64,000 nucleotides of DNA from Bacillota bacterium. GTDB lineage: Bacteria; Bacillota; Clostridia; Peptostreptococcales; Anaerovoracaceae. The notes under the pieces were generated by a model, which was not told the origin of the DNA, did no database searches, and saw only the letters and a list, made by a program, of their open reading frames with translations. Location: the NCBI GenBank assembly GCA_022793795.1, contig JAAWDM010000041.1, positions 1-64,000 on the forward strand, given 5' to 3'. This document shows positions 38,962-48,880 of the stretch, piece after piece. Numbering within the stretch: position 1 is the stretch's first letter; each line of letters starts with the position of its first letter. Position numbers and translations under genes: made by a program.

Positions 38962-40608
38962 ATGGATGAGATGAATAGAGATGACAGGCGGACAGCCCTC
39001 GCCAATTATGTGACAGGGGCAGTGGGTGCAATCTTGGGAGCAGCGCTGGGAGCATTGCCAACCCTAATTATTGGATTGTTTGGGTTTGTGTCTGGATGGC
39101 TGGGAATTTTGACGGCTTTTGTTTCCATGAAAGGTTATCAACTGTTTCGAGGTCCGAGGAAAAGCGGATATGCATTTGCAGTGATTATTCTATTTTCTGT
39201 TCTCGCCTCGACCACAGCCTCTTTTATTCTGTACATGCTTTATGACATGGTATTGGTGGACAGCTATATGGTCTGGTTCTTTCTTTTGCCTATCGTGTTT
39301 ACCTTTTTTGGCGCAGTTTTTTGCAAAAGAGGGCTGACAGCGTATACCCAGCCTGAACTTTTAAAGCAGGCCATGAAGCGGGCGGCCCAGGACAATGAAA
39401 GGAGACAGCAGGAGGAGGGGCGGATGATACTGTATCCAGCGGAAAAATCCTGGATGCGTCCCCTTCGAGTCAGTATTTTGTTGGGCCTGTTTGTAGCGCT
39501 ATTGGTCATGGTGTCCATGGCAGGAGTAGGAGCTGTTATCAATGAGGATTCCATGGTATGGGTGATGGCCCTGATAGGAAGCAGCCTGGGTGTTATCGCT
39601 ATGGTATTTTGCATGATACCGATCATAGGGTTGCTTCAGGCAAATCTGTGGATGTATGTGCGTACCAAGGATGGGGTTTTGTGGAGAATTCAGTTGGGGC
39701 AGCTAAACCGCATCGACAACTACCGCTTTACCATGAGAACTGGCGCCTTTCGAGCCATTCAGTGGCACTTGCTCTCAGAGGCGGAGCAGGAGATGGCGGA
39801 GGACGCGATTTTCCGTGGGATATCGGATCTTCGCAGCGGCAGGTTGTTTCCGGGCGCCATGGTGAGCCAAGCCGTTGTAGCTGTGAAGGAGCCTTATCTC
39901 ATCAAGGAGACCAAATGGGCGTGGAAACTTTCCTATGAGAGGGCCGATGGAAAGCGAAAAAGATTAAAGATTGCCAAGGCCTATCCGGATTTAGCGCCGC
40001 TTCCGCGGCTAAAGCCTGTCACAGAGCCAGTTCCTTATCGAGTTAGAGCTTGTATCATTCCCTTGGTAATGGTAGGGATTTTTACAGTGACGGGCGGCGC
40101 TTTTGGCTACTGGATGGAAGGCGGATTTACGGAAAGCTGGCAGGAAAGAGCGGGGGACTCTATAGAACCTGAAAGGAGCAGCCGCTATGTTCAGGACGCT
40201 ATCTATTATAAAATGGATGCGGATTTTATTGCAGAGGGAAACCATGTCTATTTTGACGAAAAAGAGAGGGTGGAATTTACTGTAGAGGTAGCCCATGAGC
40301 AGAAGGAAGAGGATGCCTTAGATTTACTTTTAGAGCCTATCGGTGAGGCCAGGTTTGATAAGGATTTTGACCATTTTCGATTTGCTTGCGTAGAGGAAGA
40401 TTTGGGAGAACTTGAGGCTGCCAATGGGCAGATCTATGGATATAACATTGTATCCATATTCTATAAGGATGGACGCAGGTTACATACCGGCGTGGCCCTG
40501 ACAGAAGAAGGGGATTTACTTTTAGTCGCTGCCAAGCAGCATAGAGAAGGCAATGAGGACGAGGTTGTGGGCAAAATACGATACATTATTGGGAGCATGA
40601 GTCGGTAA
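38962..40608 (+). CDS. Multi-TM hypothetical protein
   Basis: Several TM segments, no motif recognised; aggag RBS before ATG at 38962. Confidence 0.6.
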   Translation: MDEMNRDDRRTALANYVTGAVGAILGAALGALPTLIIGLFGFVSGWLGILTAFVSMKGYQLFRGPRKSGYAFAVIILFSVLASTTASFILYMLYDMVLVDSYMVWFFLLPIVFTFFGAVFCKRGLTAYTQPELLKQAMKRAAQDNERRQQEEGRMILYPAEKSWMRPLRVSILLGLFVALLVMVSMAGVGAVINEDSMVWVMALIGSSLGVIAMVFCMIPIIGLLQANLWMYVRTKDGVLWRIQLGQLNRIDNYRFTMRTGAFRAIQWHLLSEAEQEMAEDAIFRGISDLRSGRLFPGAMVSQAVVAVKEPYLIKETKWAWKLSYERADGKRKRLKIAKAYPDLAPLPRLKPVTEPVPYRVRACIIPLVMVGIFTVTGGAFGYWMEGGFTESWQERAGDSIEPERSSRYVQDAIYYKMDADFIAEGNHVYFDEKERVEFTVEVAHEQKEEDALDLLLEPIGEARFDKDFDHFRFACVEEDLGELEAANGQIYGYNIVSIFYKDGRRLHTGVALTEEGDLLLVAAKQHREGNEDEVVGKIRYIIGSMSR

Positions 40609-40984
40609 AAGTCATCCGAAAAAGTAAAAAGTTTGATTTTATGTATACCAAAAGGCTCAAAAGTCATCCGAAAATAGGATTTTAGGCAAAATGTGTAGAA
40701 CTCTATTGTAACTTGCCTTATGAATATGATTTACTACAAAAGAAGATTATGACGAACTAGGTCGAAATGTGTCAAACCCTGTCGAAATACGTTGGAAAAC
40801 TTGCCTCACAACGAGAGCTTTTAGGTAGGTAGGCTTGTTTCCGACCAGCAACCCATAAAAAAGGTATACATTTTTTTGAAATTTTTCCATTTTGGGATGA
40901 ATTTGCTTCAGAGCTATTACGAAATTAAAATCCGCTGTTAACCTAAAGCCGTTCAGGTCAGCAGCGGATTTTTAATTCATTAGT

Positions 40985-42175
40985 TTAGTCCGTATAGTTG
41001 TCAAAATATCCCTGGATGTAGATAAACGGCGTGCCCTTGTCGCCGGAGCCGCTGGTCAAGTCGCAGAGGGAACCCAGAAGGTCGGTAAGCCGTCTTGGGG
41101 TGGTGCCCTCGGTTGCCATTTGACCGGTCAGGTCTGCATCCTTATGTTTGATGGCCTCTTCGATGGCGATTTTTAGCTCCTCGCCGCGAAGGCCGGCAAA
41201 ATCGTTATCTGCCAGATATTTCAATTTCAGTTCGTTAGGCTGTCCAATGAGACCGCTGGTGAAGCCTGGAGAAACCACAGGGTCAGCCAGTTCCCAAATT
41301 TTGCCTACAGGGTCTTTGAAAGCGCCATCGCCGTAAACCATGACTTCCACTGTCTTGCCGGTGCGTGCTTGGATTTCAGCCTGTACGCTGTCCACAAATT
41401 CCTGACAGTTGATCGGGAACAGTTTAATGGTGTCTTCGGTTGCTTTATTGGAACCTAGGATGCCGTAATCCGGATTGTAGCCGGAGCCGTCCACTGAAGC
41501 GGTCAAAAGGTCATCCATACCTAAGACCACATGGCCGCCGGCGGCTTTAATCAGCCGTTTGGTACGCTGGCGGGTATGGATATCAGCGCAAAGCACCTTA
41601 TCGGTAAATTCCACGATGCGGCGCGGGTTGTTGGAGAAGATAATCTCTGCCTCTGCTCCTTCCTCCTCAATGAGGCCCTTATAGTAGTTGACATAGTCTA
41701 TGCTGGTAAAGGTGTGACAGGACTTTCCAAATAGTTCCTCAAACTGGGCCTGAGTCAGCAGGTCGGTATAAGGGTCGATTCCCTTTTCGTCCAATAAATC
41801 AATGTCCAGCAGGTGGTTGCCTACTTCATCGCTAGGGTAGCTGAGCATGAGAACCACTTTTTTGCAGCCCTTAGCAATGCCGCGAAGACAGATGGCGAAA
41901 CGGTTTCTGCTGAGGATTGGAAATACTACGCCTACAGTACCGCCGCCCAGTTTGGCGCGCACATCAGCAGCCAACTGATCTGTGGTAGCGTAGTTTGCCT
42001 GGGCTCTGGCCACGATGGATTCGGTAACAGCCAGAACATCTTTGGTTCCGATTGCAAAGTCACCGCCTTCTACGCAGTCCATCAAGGTATCGACAACGAT
42101 TTTTTTCAGGTCGTCGCCTTCTTTGATAATAGGGGCTCTAAGGCCTCTGGATATGGTGCCGATTCTTCTTTCCAT
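40985..42175 (-). CDS. Coenzyme F420-0:L-glutamate ligase-like (CofE superfamily) protein
   Basis: GDFAIGTKDVLAVTESIVARAQ, PILSRNRFAICLRGIAKG, VMVYGDGAFKDPVGKIWELADPVVSPGFT. Confidence 0.8.
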   Translation of the reverse strand: MERRIGTISRGLRAPIIKEGDDLKKIVVDTLMDCVEGGDFAIGTKDVLAVTESIVARAQANYATTDQLAADVRAKLGGGTVGVVFPILSRNRFAICLRGIAKGCKKVVLMLSYPSDEVGNHLLDIDLLDEKGIDPYTDLLTQAQFEELFGKSCHTFTSIDYVNYYKGLIEEEGAEAEIIFSNNPRRIVEFTDKVLCADIHTRQRTKRLIKAAGGHVVLGMDDLLTASVDGSGYNPDYGILGSNKATEDTIKLFPINCQEFVDSVQAEIQARTGKTVEVMVYGDGAFKDPVGKIWELADPVVSPGFTSGLIGQPNELKLKYLADNDFAGLRGEELKIAIEEAIKHKDADLTGQMATEGTTPRRLTDLLGSLCDLTSGSGDKGTPFIYIQGYFDNYTD

Positions 42176-42229
42176 AATATAAAACCTCTCTATTTCTATG
42201 TATTCTGATAATCTATTTTGATAACGCGG

Positions 42230-43096
42230 CTATGACTGGGCCACTTCTTTTCCAGCAGCAATTTTTTTGCAAATTCTATCCATAGCGATGGCAGCAACGA
42301 TGCCCGCCAGGATGCAAAGCAGGTCGATACCAAACTCTCCGATGCTGCTAAAGCGGCGAGGAATGATAGGCACTGTGGTAGCCACCACGATTCCCAGGAT
42401 AATATGGCTGGCAAAGGAATAATGTTTTGCAAAGAGGCTGTTGACTGCCCGGGATAAGGTGAACACAATGGCGCAAGCGCCGATTCCCAGGGGAATCAGT
42501 ACCGAAAAGTCTAATCTAGCCATACCGTCTAGCATAGGCTGATAAAGGCCAAAGTAAATCAGCATGGACGAAGAACTGAGCCCTGGCACGATGATGCTTA
42601 AGCCCCAGGCCACCCCACAGAACAGATACCAGCCGGTATTTGGCGTAATGGTTAAGTTCATGCCGGTCTGCAGGAACAGAAGCAGGCCGGTGAATACAGC
42701 GAAACTGATGATCATGGCAGGAATGGAGCCCCGGGTAATGCCGTTTTTTCTGGCGTCTTTCCAGAGGTCAGGCAGCATACCCACAATTAAGCCTACAAAG
42801 ACGCAGACTGCTTGCTGGCCGTAGGTTTCCATAAAGTTGCTGACAAGGCCTGCACAGCCTAAAAAACCCAGACCTACGCCAATCCCCACAGGGATGATGA
42901 GCCGCCAGTGGGTTTTCAGGTTTGCAATAGGGTTGGAAAGTACTGCAATGACCAGTTGATATAGTCCGAAGATAACGCACAAAATTCCGCCGGAAACGCC
43001 AGGCAGAATACCGCCGATGCCGATGATTGCCCCCTGCACAATCAGCATCAAAATTCGGCTGCGTTCAGTTGTGTCTTTTGTGGATGAATCCCTCAT
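42230..43096 (-). CDS. DUF368 family membrane protein
   Basis: GAIIGIGGILPGVSGGILCVIFGLYQ, LFCGVAWGLSIIVPGLSSSSMLIYFGLY. Confidence 0.92.
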   Translation of the reverse strand: MRDSSTKDTTERSRILMLIVQGAIIGIGGILPGVSGGILCVIFGLYQLVIAVLSNPIANLKTHWRLIIPVGIGVGLGFLGCAGLVSNFMETYGQQAVCVFVGLIVGMLPDLWKDARKNGITRGSIPAMIISFAVFTGLLLFLQTGMNLTITPNTGWYLFCGVAWGLSIIVPGLSSSSMLIYFGLYQPMLDGMARLDFSVLIPLGIGACAIVFTLSRAVNSLFAKHYSFASHIILGIVVATTVPIIPRRFSSIGEFGIDLLCILAGIVAAIAMDRICKKIAAGKEVAQS

Positions 43097-43239
43097 ATCT
43101 CAAAATTTTCCCCCTTGTTTAAATTCCAAAACTATTTTACACCATATGGGGACTGGGCGCAACTGAAAATCAGAAAGTCAGTCTATTTAGAAATTTTGTT
43201 GAAAAGTATTAAAATAATAAAAATGGAAATAAAAAATTG

Positions 43240-43268
43240 TTGACAAATCACAAATCTAGTGATATAGT
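43240..43268 (+). promoter_or_regulatory. Promoter of T-box/trpB transcript
   Basis: TTGACA, 17-bp spacer, TATAGT. Confidence 0.75.
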
Positions 43269-43284
43269 AGCCATAAAGAAACCG

Positions 43285-43580
43285 TTGAAGAAGAGTGAGT
43301 AGTCTTTATCCAGGTTTATCACAGAGAGTTGCGGAGGGTGGAATCGCAATATAGACCATGAAGATGAATGGGCTTCTGAGGGCAAGCTGAAATCGGGCGC
43401 GCCAATGAAAGGCGCGGCAAGAGGTAAGAGAGTAGGTGAGACGGAGTAACTCCTCCGTAAACAAAGAGCTGCGTATGATAGTACGCGATGAGGAGGGCGC
43501 AGAAGGGAAAGCGTCAAGCCGGGTGGCACCGCAGGTTGAATTTACATCCTGTCCCAGCAGATTTGGGACAGGATTTTGTA
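43285..43580 (+). ncRNA. T-box leader, tRNA-Trp type
   Basis: AGAGAGTTG, specifier region GAA-TGG-GCTTCTGAG (TGG 43369-43371), T-box GGGTGGCACCGCAGG (43521-43535), terminator CCTGTCCCA...TGGGACAGGATTTTGT. Confidence 0.9.
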
Positions 43581-43659
43581 CTTTTTGAAGAAAATGCCTG
43601 TCCAGAACTCATCGAGAGAATCGGGAAGACCGAAAAAGAGAAAACTGGAGGTAACGAAA

Positions 43660-45057
43660 ATGACAGAGAAAATCACAGAACAGAACATTCCTTACAAAAT
43701 CTATCTCAGTGAAGAGGAGATGCCGAAGTTTTGGTACAATATGAGAAGCGATATGAAGGTGAAGCCGGCGCCGCTGCTGAATCCGGCCACCTGCAAGCCC
43801 ATGACTGCCCAGGAACTTTCTGCAGTATTCTGCGAAGAATTGGTACAACAGGAACTGGATGACGAAACTGCTTTGGTGGAGATTCCCCAGGAAATCAGAG
43901 ACTTTTATAAGATGTACCGCCCGTCGCCGCTGGTGAGGGCCTACTGCTTGGAAAAAATGCTGGGCACACCGGCTAAGATTTACTATAAGTTCGAAGGAAA
44001 CAATACCAGCGGTAGCCACAAGCTCAACTCCGCTGTTGCCCAAGCCTATTATGCCAAGAAGCAGGGCCTTCATGGCGTGACCACTGAGACCGGAGCAGGT
44101 CAGTGGGGAACCGCCTTATCCATGGCTTGCAGCTATCTGGGACTGGATTGCAAAGTGTTTATGGTCAAGGTTTCCTATGAGCAGAAGCCATTTCGCCGGG
44201 AGGTTATGAGAACCTATGGCGCTTCCGTAACCCCATCCCCTTCCATGGAGACAGAGGTGGGAAGAAAGATTTTAGCAGAACATCCGGGAACTACAGGAAG
44301 CCTGGGCTGCGCTATTTCGGAAGCAGTAGAAGTGGCGACCACCAATGAGGGCTATCGCTATGTGCTGGGTAGTGTGCTGAATCAGGTCATGCTCCACCAG
44401 TCGATTATCGGTTTAGAGACAAAAACTGCTTTAGATAAATATGGTGTGAAGCCGGATATGATTATTGGCTGCGCTGGCGGTGGGTCCAACCTTGGCGGCC
44501 TGATTGCGCCGTTTATGGGTGAAAAACTCCGGGGCGAAGCGGATTATCAGATTATTGCAGTGGAACCGGCATCCTGCCCAAGTTTCACTAGGGGTCAGTA
44601 CAAGTATGACTTCTGTGATACAGGTATGATTTGCCCACTTGCCAAAATGTATACGCTGGGCAGCGGCTTTATTCCATCGGCAAGCCATGCAGGAGGTCTC
44701 CGTTTTCATGGCATGAGCACCACTCTGTCTCAGCTGTATCATGATGGATATATGGAAGCTAGGGCAGTGGAACAGACCGAAGTATTTGAAGCGGCGGAAA
44801 CCTTTGCCAGAATAGAGGGTATTCTGCCAGCGCCAGAGAGCAGTCATGCCATTAAGGTGGCCATAGACGAAGCGTTAAAATGCAAGGAAACCGGCGAAGA
44901 AAAGACTATCGTCTTTGGACTGACAGGAACCGGCTATTTCGATTTGACAGCCTATCAGAAGTTTAACGATGGGGTGATGGAAGATTATATCCCTACCGAT
45001 GAGGATTTGGCAGCAGGCTTTGCAGGAATTCCAGATATTCCACAGAACAGAGAGTAG
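43660..45057 (+). CDS. trpB: TrpB-like (TrpB2-type) tryptophan synthase beta subunit
   Basis: RPSPLVRA, KFEGNNTSGSHKLNSAVAQAYYAK, ETGAGQWGTALS, CAGGGSNLGG; downstream of Trp T-box. Confidence 0.9.
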   Translation: MTEKITEQNIPYKIYLSEEEMPKFWYNMRSDMKVKPAPLLNPATCKPMTAQELSAVFCEELVQQELDDETALVEIPQEIRDFYKMYRPSPLVRAYCLEKMLGTPAKIYYKFEGNNTSGSHKLNSAVAQAYYAKKQGLHGVTTETGAGQWGTALSMACSYLGLDCKVFMVKVSYEQKPFRREVMRTYGASVTPSPSMETEVGRKILAEHPGTTGSLGCAISEAVEVATTNEGYRYVLGSVLNQVMLHQSIIGLETKTALDKYGVKPDMIIGCAGGGSNLGGLIAPFMGEKLRGEADYQIIAVEPASCPSFTRGQYKYDFCDTGMICPLAKMYTLGSGFIPSASHAGGLRFHGMSTTLSQLYHDGYMEARAVEQTEVFEAAETFARIEGILPAPESSHAIKVAIDEALKCKETGEEKTIVFGLTGTGYFDLTAYQKFNDGVMEDYIPTDEDLAAGFAGIPDIPQNRE

Positions 45058-45068
45058 GGTTCTCCCTT

Positions 45069-46244
45069 TTACGGCTGAATCTGCAGCATCACGTATTCGC
45101 AGTGGCCTTCGGTTCGGATAGGGAAACCCCAGCCGGCAACGCCAGAGGAGACGATGATATGGCAGCTTCCCTCTTGATGATGACCGTAATTGGGCGTGCC
45201 CATGAGAGAAATCAGCCAGCCGACAGGCCAGATTTGACCAGCATGAGTGTGACCGGAAACCATGAGGTCTACCCCTGCCTGAGCGTTTTCCTCTGTGTCG
45301 CGGGGTTGATGATCCATCATGAGAATGTATTTTGCAGGGTCCACGCCTTGTAAAATCTTCTCTACCGGGTAGCGATTTTCCCCATCGGTTAAACGATTGT
45401 TCAGGGATGCGTCCAGTCTGCCAGCCAGAATCAGATCGTCGTTAATCTCTACATAACTATCGTTTAAGATGGTGATGCCTGCGCCCTCTATGGCTGATTG
45501 AAGCTCCTTGCCAGTGAAATACGGGGCGGCGCTGTAGACCTGACAATCGTGGTTGCCATAAACATAATAAACGCCAAACTTGGAATCCATGGAACCAAAG
45601 AGTTGAAAGACCTCTTCCATGGATTCTTTTGTTGTGTTTTCATCCACAATATCGCCTGCCAGCAGGACTAAATCAGGGTGTTTTTCGTTGATTTGGGCCA
45701 CAGCTTCTTTTAACGCAGAAGCATCCTGAATGGTATCGTAATGGGTATCGGTCAGTAGAGCGATGGTGTAGGGCTGTACTGCCTTGTCGGTGGACAGTTC
45801 GTATTCAGTCATGGTTACCCGCTCCATGTTGAAAGTTCCATAAGTAAAGACAATGGCAGTAATCAAAAGCGGCAGAAGACCGCAGCGGTATACTTTGCTG
45901 TAAAAGGCGTATCGGGACGGTTTGGGCTGCAGCATAGGAAGCCATTGCGAAACCAGCCTGACCACAAAAGCGGCCACGTCCAAAAGAAAGGACATGAGTA
46001 ATACATGAAGAACCACCAATGCCACCGCTGACCATACGTTTTTGCACAGAAATGCAATGAGCAGCGCCAGAAGCAATGGCAGTATCTGAAGGAATAGGGG
46101 ACCTCCTTGATCCTTCTGATGCTTTTGACCGTGTGCAGGTCCTTTTACATAAGAGTAAAAAAACAGCAAAACCTTTTTGAAATAGAAAAATGAGTAAATT
46201 CCCGCAAACAAGGCTGGGAACCAATGGAACAGTGAAAATATCAT
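45069..46244 (-). CDS. Membrane-anchored metallophosphoesterase
   Basis: LLTDTHYDTIQD, LAGDIVDENT, YVYGNHD, VSGHTHAGQIWPV. Confidence 0.9.
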   Translation of the reverse strand: MIFSLFHWFPALFAGIYSFFYFKKVLLFFYSYVKGPAHGQKHQKDQGGPLFLQILPLLLALLIAFLCKNVWSAVALVVLHVLLMSFLLDVAAFVVRLVSQWLPMLQPKPSRYAFYSKVYRCGLLPLLITAIVFTYGTFNMERVTMTEYELSTDKAVQPYTIALLTDTHYDTIQDASALKEAVAQINEKHPDLVLLAGDIVDENTTKESMEEVFQLFGSMDSKFGVYYVYGNHDCQVYSAAPYFTGKELQSAIEGAGITILNDSYVEINDDLILAGRLDASLNNRLTDGENRYPVEKILQGVDPAKYILMMDHQPRDTEENAQAGVDLMVSGHTHAGQIWPVGWLISLMGTPNYGHHQEGSCHIIVSSGVAGWGFPIRTEGHCEYVMLQIQP

Positions 46245-46575
46245 CATAGAAAGCCTCTTTCTTTTCACTTGAAGTCTTTGTAATAGTATACCATGACGCG
46301 TTGAGCCTTCCAAAACAGGGCAAGGAGCGCACCACGTGCGTTCATTATACCATGACTCTCTAAGTTTTCCAAGGTCATGATTCAAGGAACGCTTCCTTAC
46401 GGCAACGCCGGCGTTCACATCCGCCATATGTCAATGAACGCATCACCGTGCGTTCATTATACCCTGAAACCAAGTGAGGAAGTTGTGAAAGATTACCGAA
46501 AATGTGGAAATGTAATATTTACCGCTGTGATGCATACCTTTAGGGTATAGAAAATGGGCTGTGGGGAGGTAAAAT

Positions 46576-47523
46576 ATGCCGGAATTTGGAGATTTGTTGG
46601 TAAACGGGTATGCCTATCCGTCTATTGGGGCTCAGACCTTAAATTGGTGGCTGCCTAGACTAACTTGGGTATCTACCTTTAGTTATGGGTTTACGGAAGA
46701 TGGGAATTTAATTAACTTGCAGGATGAGGCTGTCATCGCACAGGCGGCTGGCGCCGGCGTAGGGGCTCTTATGGTGCTGACACCGCTGGATGCGCAGGGA
46801 ACCTTTAACGATAATATTGCCATTGCTGTATTTAATAATCCGGCGGCTTTGGATAATTTAATCGATCAAATAGAGCAAAACATAAAGGCCAAGGGCATGG
46901 CAGGTATCGATTTTGATTTTGAGTATCTGGCAGCAGAATATGCCGGCGCTTATGTGAATTTGGTTACCCGTACCAGAGCACGCCTTGCGCCGCAAGGATA
47001 TACGGTGACGGTGGCTCTTGCGCCGAAAGTGCGGGCAGATCAGCCGGGACTCTTGTATCAGGGTCATGACTACCGAGGCATGGGCCAGGCAGCCGATTAC
47101 TGCTTAATTATGACCTATGAGTGGGGATATACCTATGGAGAGCCCATGCCTGTATCGCCCATCAACAATGTGCGGCGGGTGGTGGAGTATGCTGTCAGCG
47201 AGATTCCACCGGAAAAAATTCTTATGGGCCTGAATAATTACGGCTATGACTGGGCGCTGCCCTATGTCCAGGGCCAGACCAAGGCAGAGAAACTGACCAA
47301 TTACCAAGCAGTGGCCAGAGCTGAATATTATGGAGTACCGATTCAATGGGATGCTGAGGCTATGGCGCCGTTTTTTACCTATGTCGCCCCTAATGGAGTG
47401 GAACATATCGTGTGGTTTGAGAACGAGGAAAGCTGGCGGGCAAGACTTTCATTGGTACGGGAATTCGGTTTGGCTGGCGTGGGTATATGGAACATTATGA
47501 ATGTGTTTTATGGAGGATTATAA
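46576..47523 (+). CDS. Glycoside hydrolase family 18 (YaaH/SleL-like catalytic domain)
   Basis: GMAGIDFDFEYL catalytic motif, WVSTFSYGFTEDGNL, KILMGLNNYGYDW. Confidence 0.9.
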   Translation: MPEFGDLLVNGYAYPSIGAQTLNWWLPRLTWVSTFSYGFTEDGNLINLQDEAVIAQAAGAGVGALMVLTPLDAQGTFNDNIAIAVFNNPAALDNLIDQIEQNIKAKGMAGIDFDFEYLAAEYAGAYVNLVTRTRARLAPQGYTVTVALAPKVRADQPGLLYQGHDYRGMGQAADYCLIMTYEWGYTYGEPMPVSPINNVRRVVEYAVSEIPPEKILMGLNNYGYDWALPYVQGQTKAEKLTNYQAVARAEYYGVPIQWDAEAMAPFFTYVAPNGVEHIVWFENEESWRARLSLVREFGLAGVGIWNIMNVFYGGL

Positions 47524-47631
47524 CGGAGGCACTTATGTACTAATCATAAATGATTAGCAATTGTAATCGTGTAGTTTGTGGTGAAACCTGTCGATTTTAT
47601 TTAAAATAGCAAAAAAAGGGGTGATTTCGCC

Positions 47632-47988
47632 ATGGATGATTTTGATGTGAGAATCGGAGAACACATTAAAGCTGTTCGGATAAGCAGAGGTCTGACACAA
47701 GAACAGCTTGCGGAACGGGCGGAGTTATCCACCAATCATATTTCTAAATTGGAGAGAGGACTTTGTTCTGTGAGTTTGAAGTGCTTCTGCAAAATATGTC
47801 AAGTTCTGCAGACTTCATTAAATGAAATCGTGTATCAGAACCATCCCGATGATGTTGACGCTGCCAGAGATGGAACTGATGGCGTATCTTTTGATGTGAA
47901 TCAGATAGTTGCAATGGAAAGTCGTTTAAAGGAAGTTTTATCTGTCATAGAGGATAGCATGTGCTATCGGAGCGATGTATTAAAATAG
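47632..47988 (+). CDS. XRE family HTH transcriptional regulator, copy 1
   Basis: IGEHIKAVRISRGLTQEQLAERAELSTNHISKLERG. Confidence 0.9.
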   Translation: MDDFDVRIGEHIKAVRISRGLTQEQLAERAELSTNHISKLERGLCSVSLKCFCKICQVLQTSLNEIVYQNHPDDVDAARDGTDGVSFDVNQIVAMESRLKEVLSVIEDSMCYRSDVLK

Positions 47989-48163
47989 GGAGTTAAAAAT
48001 TAAGATAGGAAGTGGCTAAAGCCTGGAACGTTGGAGAAATCAACATGTTTCCAGGCTTTTGCTTTAGGAAGGGTTGTGATGGTTCTTGCCAATGGCATAG
48101 CAAAACGGGTATAATAGGTGTAGGCGCAAAGGGATGTCGATGGATACGGCAGGAGGGTAAAAC

Positions 48164-48880
48164 ATGAGGGTATGTATCCTGGATGATGAAAAGAATATGG
48201 CCGAAGAGTTAAAGTCACTGTGCAAAACATATTTTGCTGGGAAGGGTCTTGAGGTGCAGGTCACAGGTTTGCAATCATTTCCTAAGGGGTGGTTAGACGG
48301 TGTGGAACCTCTGCCGGATTTGCTTCTGCTGGATATCGAGATGCCAGAACTTGACGGCATCACCATCAAGGAGAAGCTGGAAAAGGTGGCTCACAAGTCA
48401 TATATCATATTTGTGTCCAGTCACGACGAGTTGATGGGCGAAACTTATGGCAGAAACGTCCTTGGATTCCTGAAAAAACCGGTGGATGAAGAAAAACTGT
48501 ACCGATTGCTGGGTAAAGCAGTGGATTTCTATCAGGAGCAGTTTTTAACAGTGCCCTTGGATTATGGGGAAACCATAGATTGCAGAAATATTATCTGTAT
48601 CAGGGTAAGCCTGATAAGAAAGAATCAGGTCGACATCATCTGTACGGATGGGGTGATTCCTTTTAGGAGAACTTTAAAGGAGTGGGAGGAACTTCTGCCT
48701 ATGGACGACTTTTTTAGGACAGGTAGTAACAGCATCGTTCATCTTGCTTTCGTGGAGAGACAGGAAGGGGAGACGATTTTACTGAAGAACGGGGAACGAC
48801 TGAAACTGAGTCGACAGAAAAAGGTGGAATTTCAACGTGCCAGGCTAAATTATGCCAGGAGAAAGGGCAGGGTGCTGTGA
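48164..48880 (+). CDS. LytTR family response regulator
   Basis: MRVCILDDEKN, LLLLDIEMPELDGI, C-terminal LytTR-like domain (FFRTGSNSIVHLAFVE..LKNGERLKLSRQKK). Confidence 0.88.
   Translation: MRVCILDDEKNMAEELKSLCKTYFAGKGLEVQVTGLQSFPKGWLDGVEPLPDLLLLDIEMPELDGITIKEKLEKVAHKSYIIFVSSHDELMGETYGRNVLGFLKKPVDEEKLYRLLGKAVDFYQEQFLTVPLDYGETIDCRNIICIRVSLIRKNQVDIICTDGVIPFRRTLKEWEELLPMDDFFRTGSNSIVHLAFVERQEGETILLKNGERLKLSRQKKVEFQRARLNYARRKGRVL

Noticed and set aside
43576-43659. N-terminal extension of the trpB ORF
   Set aside because: Overlaps the T-box terminator; ATG at 43660 has a good RBS (GGAGGTAAC) and the family N-terminus.
46245-46427. N-terminal extension of the metallophosphoesterase ORF
   Set aside because: Runs through the intergenic repeat cluster; hydrophobic N-terminus begins at 46244-46247.
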